Assembly: GCA_030278955.1 (NCBI GenBank) | Contig: JAOANR010000005.1 | Coordinates: forward strand, 1,159,431-1,223,430 | From: Hygrophila difformis | Lineage: Eukaryota > Streptophyta > Magnoliopsida > Lamiales > Acanthaceae | Direction of reading: 5' to 3' | DNA length: 64,000 bases | Part shown: positions 20,206-29,617 of the stretch, in pieces | Layout of the letters: every line of letters begins with the position of its first letter | Numbering within the stretch: position 1 is the first letter of the stretch | Notes under the pieces: generated by a model | The model's database searches: none | Seen by the model: only the letters and a program-made list of their open reading frames with translations | What the model was told of the DNA's origin: nothing | Translations under genes and position numbers: made by a program

Positions 20206-22125
20206 AAGAAATTAGATTTCCAACAACAGTATACCTAGAGTTAACTATACTACAAACAAATATAACAACATGTGCTATACTAGATACATGAGCAGAAATC
20301 ACATTAATACAAGAACATTTAATAAAAGAATGGGAAGTAAATAAAAAATCAATAGAAGTACATGGAGCTACTGGACACAGTCTAATTATTAATAAAATAG
20401 CTAAAGATGTTCAAATAATTTTAGGTAATAAAATATTTACAATACAAGAAGTATATGTTAGCCCAGTAAAAACAATTGATATATTATTAGGGACAGATTT
20501 TACAAGTTTATTTCAAAGCTTTAGAATAGATAGATATAATATTCAACTTAGATCAGCATGTAACCACTATATTACTATTCCGAGAATAAGGAAACCATAC
20601 AGAGTGCTTCAGAAACGTGGTGAAAAAGGAGAAATTATAAAACAACCAATTACTTATTACATAAAATTTAAAATTCACAAAATTAAAAAACAAGTGCTAA
20701 TTCACAAGCCGGAAGATTTTGATAAATATGAACTTCATGAGACAATAAAATACATCTCTGAAAACTATGGAGAAAATCCAATTGAAAAATGGAATCTTAA
20801 TAAAATATATGCAGAATTAAAAATGAAAAACGACGATATAATAATAAGAACTCAACCTATGATGCATAATCAAGAAGATATTGAAGAACTTCGAAAACAA
20901 ATAAATGAATTGTTAGAATTAGATCTTATTCAAGAATCTATAGCAGAACATAATAGTCAGGCTTTCTTGGTTAGAAATCGTAGTGAACAAATAAGAAAGA
21001 AACCAAGGTTAGTAATAAACTATAAGGAACTAAACAGAAACATGATATTTGATGGATACTTTCTACCTAACAAAAGAAAATCTAATAGGATTAGCTAGAG
21101 GTAGAACTATCTATTCAAAATTTGATTGTAAAAATGGATTTTGGCAAATTAAAATGCATCCAGATAGTATAAAATATACAGCCTTTAGTACACCACAAGG
21201 ACACTATGAATGGAAAGTTATGCCGTTTGGAATAAAAAATGGACCACAAATATTTCAAAGAAAAATGGATAAAACATTTAAAAAATTTAGTAACTTTATA
21301 TTTGTATACGTAGATGATATACTAATAGCCTCAAACACTATAGAAGAACATAAAAAACATTTAGATATATTTGCAAAACTTTGTAAAGATCATGGATTAA
21401 TCTTATCAGAAAAGAAAGCAGAAATATTCAAAAATGAAATAGAATTTTTGGGTCTAATATTAAACAAACTTGGAATTAAAATGCAACCACACATAAGTAC
21501 AAAACTTGTTAAAATGCCTGATGAACTTAGGAATAAATTAAACATACAAAGATTTCTTGGAATTCTAAATTATGCAGAAGGATTTATATCAAATTTAGCA
21601 AAAAAGACAAATGATCTAAGAAAGTTGATCAGAAAAAATAATAAAATAAGATGGAATGATCAACATACTGAAATCGTTAAACAATTAAAAGAAGAATGCT
21701 CCAAATTACCACCGTTAAGATTACCTGACGAAAAAGATAATTTAATAGTACAAACCGATAGCTCAGACTACCATTGGGCAGGATTATTAAAAACCGATAC
21801 TGGTGAAATTTGTAGATATGCATCAGGAACATTACAAGGAGCAGCCATAAACTATAGTACAAATGAAAAAGAATTACTTGCAGTGATTAAATCAATAGAT
21901 AAATTTTCATTTTGGTTATTAAGTAGAAAGTTTAAAGTATTAACTGACAATACACAAGTAAAACCTTTAATTTATAATAAAGTTCCAAATAAACCCCAAT
22001 ATAGAAGAATAATAAGATATCAGACTTTTTTGTCAATGTACAACTTTACTGTTGAATATATTAAAGGGACTGAAAATTATTTAGCTGATTTTTTGAGCAG
22101 GAACCCTGAATATGGAGAACAATGA
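20202..22125 (+). pseudogene. Viral second aspartic protease, reverse transcriptase and RNase H, interrupted
   Basis: The ATG at 20202 overlaps the previous stop as ATGA. A second retropepsin-like domain follows: active-site triplet at 20283-20291 where the Gly codon is now TGA (LDT then stop), then a flap-like HGATGHSLI and the C-terminal pattern ILLGTDF (about 20480-20505). RT then begins, with RKKPRLVINYKELN and, after a one-base shift in the A-run near 21071-21075, FDCKNGFWQIKM, VMPFGIKNGPQIFQ and VYVDDILIA (21304-21330). RNase H has QTDSSDYHWAG, NEKELLAVIKSI, LTDNTQVK and YLADFLSR. No integrase follows. With two breaks the copy is inactive. Confidence 0.92.
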
Positions 22126-23200
22126 ACAATTGGATGATGCTGGTCTGACTGACCACATTTACAATGAAATAGATCGACTACAAAAACTACTCCAGTCGAC
22201 TATGGACAGACAACTAAAACTACAACAATTGATTGTTGGGAGTTTTATGGACGAACATAAGACTATCAATGACGATATATATGAATGTAACAAATGTTTG
22301 CAGGGATTACTAACTACTATGGAAGAATACTTTTACACCCCTGAAGAACTAAATACTGGTGTTTCAAACCAGGAAGGGAAAGCTAATCCTGTTCCACAAG
22401 AGGACAAACAAGCAAAACAATCTGGGGATGCAAGACCTTCGACCTCGTCGAAAAACATTGCAGAAACTAAGAAGTATTTTTGGGACAATATTCCTCAACC
22501 AACACCCATTAGCCCTGAAACAAGAAACTTTTTAGCAGAATATCATACCCTGAGCAGCTACATATACTCTTTACCCAGACAAGAAACATCATTTTACACA
22601 GAATTCACTAAATCCTTACATCCACAAGTAACTATTTTACCAGGCTGCGACCCAAAATTTGTTTCGAACTGTTTCAAATTCGGCTTTATCAGAACTAATT
22701 TCCTGTCCCCTTTACGAACCGAAATATCCAAATTACCTGTATTAATTGAAGCCCTAAACATAAGACCAAAAACCCAGAAACTGAAAATATTTTCTATCAG
22801 TCCAGAAGTCAAACACTCTTCCTACCATCTTGCTATTGCAGAAGAAATTACTAAACCAGAAAGTTATCCTCAAGACTATGGAACCCCCAAAACAGAAATC
22901 TTCAATGACAAATACATCCACTTCAAAAGAGCAATCGGAATACGTGCTGTCGATGAACAGATGAAAAGACTATACAACCAAGGAGCATGAATCTTTTTTG
23001 GAAATGAAGAAATCGTAGTGATTGAACAATTGAACACTCCAGGATTCAGATCAGGAAACTTAGCAGGACTAATTCAGAAATTTGACACATACAATTTTGA
23101 ATGCTCAGAAGAAGTCAAGAGTATCTGGAAGAAAGCTGTAGAAAAATCCACCATAAGTCTAAAGACAAGAACATTTCTTCGGAAAGAGACAACGAAGTGA
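22112..23200 (+). pseudogene. Viral 3' ORF, P4/transactivator-like, interrupted by one stop
   Basis: The ATG at 22112 overlaps the RT frame by 14 nt. 292 codons run to TGA 22988-22990, and the same frame continues open for another 70 codons to 23198-23200. The first 80 residues look coiled-coil, then comes a Pro/Ser-rich linker and a central globular part with GFIRTNFLSPLR (about residues 193-204). Its place after RT resembles the inclusion-body/translational transactivator ORF of cavemo-, solendo- and caulimoviruses, or RTBV P4. I cannot decide between them by reading. Confidence 0.72.
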
Positions 23201-23492
23201 GGTAACCAGTGACGACAAAGAGGAACAATGTAGCACTAAGAAGAGAATAATGCAGCAAGACGTATGCCATGACGAATGTACAACAAACAAACAAAGAAGA
23301 AAGATAATAAACAAGTGAATTATTGAAGACAATAATGCATAGCCACCGGATGAATTATTACAAGAAGACAGCTCAAAGTGCATGATTAAAGAAGAAAGTG
23401 ACAGCCACCAAACATCAATAATGGAGAAGAAAAGAAGGGAGAAGATGATGCCACGTACCTCAATTCAGGACCATTAGATCTTCAGAACTCCA

Positions 23493-23506
23493 TCTATAAA
23501 AGGAGG
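23493..23506 (+). promoter_or_regulatory. Probable pregenomic RNA promoter TATA box
   Basis: TCTATAAAAGGAGG follows the 3' ORF by about 290 bp, the usual place of the caulimovirid 35S-type promoter. A CCACGTAC G-box-like motif lies about 45 bp upstream. Transcription would start near 23525. Confidence 0.75.
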
Positions 23507-23605
23507 CAATGCTTATGAAGAAGGCAGAAGTGAAGATACCTATCATAGTATTCTTTCTCTTGCATTTCTTTGTAATCTTTAGTTCTCTCTGTGTGATGTA
23601 AAACT

Positions 23606-23947
23606 ATGAGTGATTTTAAAAGCTTTCAATAAAAGATGATCGGCTAAGTACAATAGCCTGATCATTCCAGTAAATATCTTCGAGTATATTTTTCTAAAGT
23701 CTACCAAAATTCTGAATATAGGTGAGTGAGTGAAACATATGTTGAGAGTCATGTCATCGATACAGTGATTTCCGAGAGGTCATGCATACCGGAGTAAGGC
23801 AGGAGGCCTGAAAGAAGGATAGCAGACGAGTAAAGAAGGTTACTCGTTGAAGGACTTGATCAGAAGTTTCAACCACAAAAGCTTATACTACGGAAGCGAG
23901 GTAGACCCTGAAATTTTACTTTGAATGATAAATACTGTGAATGATCA
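23606..23947 (+). promoter_or_regulatory. Viral RNA leader: short ORF, polyadenylation signal and hairpin
   Basis: An 8-codon ORF (23606-23632) ends at a TAA inside the AATAAA signal 23628-23633. About 27 nt later TGATCATTC (23659-23667) can pair with GAATGATCA (23939-23947), closing a domain of about 290 nt. An internal perfect stem CGAGTAA/TTACTCG (23827-23833 with 23840-23846) has a six-base loop. A short ORF ending just before a large leader hairpin is the layout of caulimovirid ribosome shunting. Confidence 0.6.
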
Positions 23948-24140
23948 TGGCATATATTTCAATTATTTACGTTCTCTACAAAAGATCATTAAATAGAATC
24001 CATAACATAATATTTTGATATTGTAAGAACAAACACAACAGAATATTTACTACAATACAAGTCTTTCACTTTTCATATACTAGATTGTTCGATAAAAATA
24101 CACAATACGCAGAACCACTAGATAAGAAGGAGAAAAATAT

Positions 24141-24241
24141 TTAATAATAATAATAATAAATAATTAATTAAATAATAAATAATAATAATAAATTAATTAA
24201 TAATAATCAGTAAATTAAATATAAATAAATAAATAAATAAT
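24141..24241. repeat. TAA/TAAT-rich low-complexity tract at the right viral flank
   Basis: About 100 bp of TAA, TTAATTAA and AAAT units with almost no G or C. Endogenous caulimovirids are often found in such AT-rich tracts. Confidence 0.85.
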
Positions 24242-25039
24242 AAAATTAAGGATATTTTAATATTTCCCATCACTTATTTTAGAACAGGTTAATCTTTAAA
24301 TATTAATTAAGTTTCAAAGTTTTGGGGTCCCTATCTCTAAACTTATGAAAAGGGGGTCTTTGACCCTAATATCATGTTTCAAGAGGTCCATCTCTCAAAC
24401 TACCCCGAATGAATGAAAGTGTCCAGGCAATGAATGAGATTTGGTTATATAAATGAGCCCAACTAAAGAATGGGCTGTTAATATAAGCCCATCAATAATG
24501 GGATTCCAGAGTCCAAATGAATATGGTTGATGCCCATCCCATCAAGAATGAGTGGGGCCCGGGGGCTGTGCTGGGTCTACACTCTCTCGTCACTACTGGC
24601 CTACTGCTCTACATACCTCCTCAGCCCACAGGAATTACGACTCACTTAACCCATTTTCCAAAAAAAAAAAAAGAAGTTAAAATAAAAATAAAATCTAACC
24701 CATTTTTTAAGCATATTTTTTTTTTTAAAAAAAATGTTGAATCATATATATATATATTTGTTAAACATTTTTTCTATTATCACTATTTTAAATAAATCTA
24801 AAAATAATTATTGTTAAAAAATATATTTATTTTTCTAAAGTACAAAAATAGATGCATATAATGAAAAAAGAAAAAGAAAAAGAAAAATCCATCGGGCTTA
24901 CTCTAGTACAGTATTTTCCTAGGTTTTGATTAATAAGAGCCTAGAGGGAGTCGTTATGGTGTTTGACTTAATAACAAGGTGGTTGCCTCTCATTAAAACT
25001 ATTCTTTTTACTACAATACAATGATTAAACCTTATCCAA
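24242..25039. other. Intergenic DNA
   Basis: No gene or element that I can delimit. It is AT-rich with several homopolymer runs. Confidence 0.6.
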
Positions 25040-25049
25040 AAATATAATT

Positions 25050-26107
25050 GGAAAAATGGCCAAATATATCATTTTTGTTTAAAAAAAAGCCAAATCTATC
25101 ATTTTTCTATTTTATTACCGAATTTATCCTCTACATATGCTAATTATATCCGAAAATATCCTAAATTCGCTAATCGTGGAATGCCTGCTGACGTGGCAAT
25201 AAATTAACCTTAAACCCTACACGCTGGATCGAATTTGAAGTGTGTCTCAATTAGGGTTTGGGGAAAATACCGAATATACTACATACCGCACATACCGTAT
25301 CGAAAAAATACCGAAAATATCGAAATTTTCGATATACCGTAATTTTCGGTATGGTATCATACCGTACTGTAAGATTTCGGTATGGTAATGGTATAAATTT
25401 TTTGATACCGCGGTATATCGCTACCGTACCGAATTTTGGTATATACCACGGTATCGGTATATACCGCGATACCGTTATATACCGTAATATCGGTATGTTG
25501 GTATATAGCGAAAGTTCGGTATGCCGGTATATACCGCAATACCGGTATGTCGGTATGTAGTGAATATTCGGTATGTCGGTATATACCGCGATACGGTATG
25601 TCGGTATGTACTGAATGTTCGGTATAGCGGAATATACCGAACTTACCGGAATGTCGGTATGGAAAAGGTATGAAAATATTCCATACCGAAACTTTCGGTA
25701 TACCGAAGATCGGTATACCGAAATATTCGGTACGGCAACGGTATGAAATTTTTCATACTGTAAAGTTCGGTAAGGTATATGGTATAGAGAATTTTTTTCG
25801 GTATGATACCGTACCGAAAATTACGGTATACCGAAAATTTCGATATTTCTTTTTTCGATACGCTGTGTGCGGTATGCGGTATACTCGGTATTTTTCCCCA
25901 GCCTTAATTGAGAGACACTTCAAATCCCATCCAGCGTGTAGGGTTTAAGTTAATTTATTGTCACGTTAGCAGCCATTCCACGATTAGTGAATTTAGGATA
26001 TTTCCGGATATAATTAGCATATGTAGAGGATAAATTCGGTAATAAAATAAAAAAAGGACAGATTTGGCTTTTTTTGAAACAAAAGGGATATATTTAGCCT
26101 TTTTTCC
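25050..26107. mobile_element. Non-autonomous Mutator-like element with long terminal inverted repeats
   Basis: A 1,058-bp element flanked by the direct duplication AAATATAATT (25040-25049, 26108-26117), consistent with the 9-10 bp of Mutator-like elements. The arms of about 215 bp (25050-25265 and 25890-26107) are inverted copies with about 90% visible identity and begin GGAAAAATGGCCAAATATA. The interior (25255-25900) is packed with GGTATA/TATACC and TTTCGGTAT motifs in alternating orientation, so it could fold into many local hairpins. It has no transposase frame. Confidence 0.85.
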
Positions 26108-26117
26108 AAATATAATT

Positions 26118-27139
26118 AATACTTTAATACTTTGACACTCAATTTAATTATAAGTATATATTTGGAAAAACTAGTCCTTTATTTTATTAAATTCATCTTA
26201 TCGCATAATTTTAAAATATGAAATATATTTTATATAATTTTTACTTGTATATACTTTGAGATATTGAACATTAAATAATAATATTAGACTACATTTATAG
26301 GTCAAACAACACAAGTTGATTGGAACAAAGAGATTACATTATATACTACATATGAATATGTGCCATCATGGCATAGTTATTCATGTTTTTCAAGGGCTGC
26401 TTTATCGTACTGACACAATTATGGTATACATCATCCCGGAAAATCTAGGTCATTTTGTAATACCATGAAAAATGATTTAAAATAAGTGAAATAACCTACT
26501 CATACAAATAAGATGCATTTCTTTTATGGTAGCTATCATATACGAATTTCAAAATTGAGTGTTCTTCTATTGTAGTAATTTACAAATAAGATGCATTTCT
26601 TTTATGGTAGCTATCATATACGAATTTCAAAATTGAGTGTCCTTCTATTGTAGTAATTTTAGGAGGGTGACCTCCTAAGAAGCTCAGAATATGAAGAATG
26701 AGGACATAACACATTAGAAATAACTCATGTTGTTGTGTGAGGGTCAGCTTTCACTCCCAAGCCGACAATATTTAGAATAACACCATATCTTTTCGCAAAA
26801 AATGGGGTGTTACACGTTTAGATTAATCCAATAGTTGGAATTTCTTAAGGATAATATGGTCATTGGATAATATTGATTTTAATTGCGTAACACAATATTT
26901 GCAACTAAGAATAATAGAGGTGGCGACTAAAATATCATATGTAGCGACTAGAATATCATAAATAGCAACTTGCAACTTTGAACCATATGAGTCAAGAATA
27001 TGTAAAACTATTAAGAATTGATTGAAATTACAAAATTATTTTATACTATATAATTAAACAATTTTAAATAGTTGATGATTCATAATAACAAAATCTATTA
27101 TGTACCGTAGCAGCTCCGGTTTGGCAACGATAATACAAG
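26118..27139. other. Intergenic DNA with MITE-like remnants
   Basis: No gene. 26120-26290 resembles the body of a Stowaway-like element without recognisable ends. A 78-bp tandem duplication is listed separately. Confidence 0.55.
26503..26658. repeat. Direct tandem duplication, 2 x 78 bp
   Basis: 26503-26580 and 26581-26658 are adjacent copies that I read as differing at one base (GTTCTTC versus GTCCTTC), so the duplication is recent. Confidence 0.95.
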
Positions 27140-27257
27140 CACTACAAAAATTTCGTGGGAAGGTGACGAAAGGATTTTGTTGCTTTGTTCGTCGCCTAAT
27201 GCACTAGGCGACGATTTCAACAAAATTTCGTCGCCTTCCCATAAATTTGTTATAGTG
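27140..27257. mobile_element. Mini CACTA-like element forming a hairpin
   Basis: 118 bp beginning CACTACAAAAATTTCG and ending TTTGTTATAGTG, the CACTA/TAGTG termini of that superfamily. Inside, GGGAAGGTGACGAAA pairs with TTTCGTCGCCTTCCC, and GTCGCCTA with TAGGCGAC. The flanking triplets (AAG and TAG) do not match exactly. Confidence 0.65.
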
Positions 27258-27480
27258 TAGTACTTAATTAAAAGAATATTATGAATAAATCCAACTAAAT
27301 TACTGAGAGCACCATATGAATAACTTTTATTTTTTGGTGTAAACGTACCAGAATCAATGAGTTAACGGATATTAAACAATTGTTAAACATTGATAATAAA
27401 GAATAGTGACCTATGACCCCTCCCCCACCAATATATTTACAGTATATAAATTCTACACGTGCAAAAGTGCTGGGAGAAAC

Positions 27481-27657
27481 CAACAGCAGTTGGCTTGAGT
27501 GGATGGGGGCTCTAGTCGCTTAAGCAAGGTCTCGGGTTTGATCCCTGTGTATGCAAATAACTGCTTTGGGAGAGGCGCCCTTAATTGCCCTTGCAGATCC
27601 TCGAGGGATTAGTCTTAGGTCCAATGTGGCCTGTGGATACCCTGATATTCACCTAAA
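27481..27657 (+). mobile_element. tRNA-derived SINE
   Basis: About 177 bp flanked by an 18-bp direct duplication (AAAAGTGCTGGGAGAAAC at 27463-27480 and 27658-27675), the signature of LINE-mediated insertion. The head has RNA polymerase III boxes: TGGCTTGAGTGG (box A, 27491-27502) and GGTTTGATCCC (box B, 27535-27545). The body ends in a short A-run. There is no cloverleaf, so it is not a tRNA gene. Confidence 0.92.
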
Positions 27658-28146
27658 AAAAGTGCTGGGAGAAACTCACTTTGTGATCATAGGTGGATCC
27701 AGGATTTGATTAATGTGGAGGGAGGGGTCCTACTCTCCATTGGAGATAGACTAAGCGTAGACTTGCACGGTCCAGATTTACTTTGATTTTATAAGACTCA
27801 TTGATATACTTATTTTATAGGTGTGAACCCGCACTATTTATTTAAATATGACAAGTTTTAAAACAATTATATGCTTTTGAATTTTATAAAGAATATATAT
27901 TGAATATTAACTGAATAACAAAAAATAACATTAATAAATATATACACTAAATAATAAATTTTATATAAAAGTTATAAATAGACCAGCATAGTAGGCTTAA
28001 TATATTTTTTATAATGGGATGTTTGGGAGTCAGCAGATCCGTTAGCAAATAACAGATTCGGAAAGAGAACCGTGAGACAATATGTTCTTTCAATCCGTTA
28101 TCCACTCGCCAATCTACCAACATCCAAACATCCTCAATGTCTAATA

Positions 28147-28405
28147 CTTCCTCCGTTTTTTTTTGTTAGCTACTGTTGACTAATGGATACTGTTCACTTA
28201 TATACTTTGACTTAAAGTTTTCTTATGGTTATACAAGTTAAAATATAGCCAAGTGTGATCTTGTTTGATTCGTCTCGTCTTGTAGATTTTAAATATCCAA
28301 CTTTTAGAATTTTTACATGTACCGAATTTGAATTATTAATGGTTTAAAATGTGCATTGGACTGCGTGTTGAGTGAGTCCGTAGCTATCTTTAAAAACGGA
28401 GGAAG
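28147..28405. mobile_element. Stowaway MITE
   Basis: 259 bp with well-matched terminal inverted repeats CTTCCTCCGTTTTT / AAAAACGGAGGAAG and TA on both sides (28145-28146, 28406-28407). Confidence 0.92.
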
Positions 28406-29617
28406 TATAAACTTATTTAGCTAAATATACTTTTAATAAATAGGTCTGACATAAACTCTGATTTCGGCGGCTCTAAAAAATACTTTTAAAATAATTTAAA
28501 ATAACGGAAAATGTAAGAAAAATCCCCTCACAACACAATACATCACGTTTACTCCCTCTATACCATTATACTTCACTTTTAATCCATATTCCTAAATATT
28601 GCTTTTCTTTAGAAATTAAAAAATTAAATGACTCATATACCCCTTAGTTAAAAAAATCTATAACACATGGAGAAAGGGTAAAAGGGTAATTGTCTCAAAT
28701 AGTCACATCATCATCATCTTTCAAAATGAAAGAAAAAGAAATTGAAAATGTTGTGGGACCCACATGGATCATCTTCTCCAAATTCTCAATTGAAACAAAA
28801 ACAAGCAACAACCCATTTCTTCACCGTCAACATTTTCCGGCCAGCCACCACCGCCTCCGTTTACCGCTGCTGCACCCTTTTTCATCCCCGGCGAGACCCA
28901 TCTTCCCTGTCCGCCATTTATCTTCTCCAAAAAAAAATTGCAAATAGAAATTGAAAAAAGGAAAGAATCCCTAATTTAATTCCGGCAGCCCGCATCTCCA
29001 ACACCTCCGATTCCGGTCATCTTCTCCAACCTTCAACTCCAGCCGCAGCTCCCTCATCGCTAGAAAACCGTCGTCTCCGGAAGCCTCCTACCGCTGTTCT
29101 CATTTTCATCTCCTCTGGCAGCCCCTCATTTTCTTCACCGAGGATAGAAAAACTCCCAAATTACCTCCGGCGAAAGCTCCGTTCCCCACTTCCAGCGAGC
29201 TCACTTCCATCTCCTTAACGCCGCATGTCGCCGCTGCCATCACCATCTCCGGCAGGCCCACCACCATCCTCAACTCACAACAGCCCACTCCGGCGAGCTC
29301 CGACTGCCAGACGAGGCTGCACAACCATCCTCATGCCATTTTTCTGTTACACTATTTTATTCACAAGTTTGGCTTGACTGTGTTGTTTTGCACAGCTGAA
29401 TATATATTTTATTTTGGTCAGATGTGGTGTTTCACTGAACACCCTAACGTGATGTTTGACAATAACAGAAATATTTTCAGTCCTTGAATATTGGTATTTT
29501 ATGTGAATGACTGTGGTGTTTTATTTTGCAAGTATAGTTTTGAAGTCTTTTTATAGTTGTGATTTTTAATTTTATCCTATGAAGTCATCAGTTTCAAAAA
29601 AGTGGCATATGGTTTAT
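28406..29617. other. Intergenic DNA, C-rich from 28830 to 29330
   Basis: The C-rich part has short frames of biased composition (Ser/Pro/His) but no domain and no start context I trust. It could be a decayed leader of a transposon or a gene relic. Confidence 0.5.

Larger units (their letters stand above)
15530..24135 (+). mobile_element. Endogenous pararetrovirus (Caulimoviridae-like), about one genome length, degraded
   Basis: About 8.6 kb without LTRs. A tRNA-iMet primer site (15933-15944) is followed by three small ORFs, a coat-protein region with zinc knuckle, a 30K-type movement protein, two aspartic proteases, RT with YVDDILIA, RNase H, a 3' ORF, a TATA box, a polyadenylation signal and a structured leader. 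There is no integrase. All ORFs are on the plus strand, strongly A-rich, and many start at ATGA overlaps. Because promoter and leader follow the last ORF, the circular genome was linearised inside the leader. Both outer edges are approximate, and the right edge abuts AT-rich TAA repeats. Several frames carry stops or A-run frameshifts, so this is a fossil copy. The gene order fits cavemo/solendoviruses better than badnaviruses in having coat before movement protein, but the ORF splitting does not match any genus I know. Confidence 0.93.

Noticed and set aside
27481..27560. Possible tRNA gene
   Set aside because: A and B boxes are present, but there is no cloverleaf, and it sits at the head of a SINE with target duplications.
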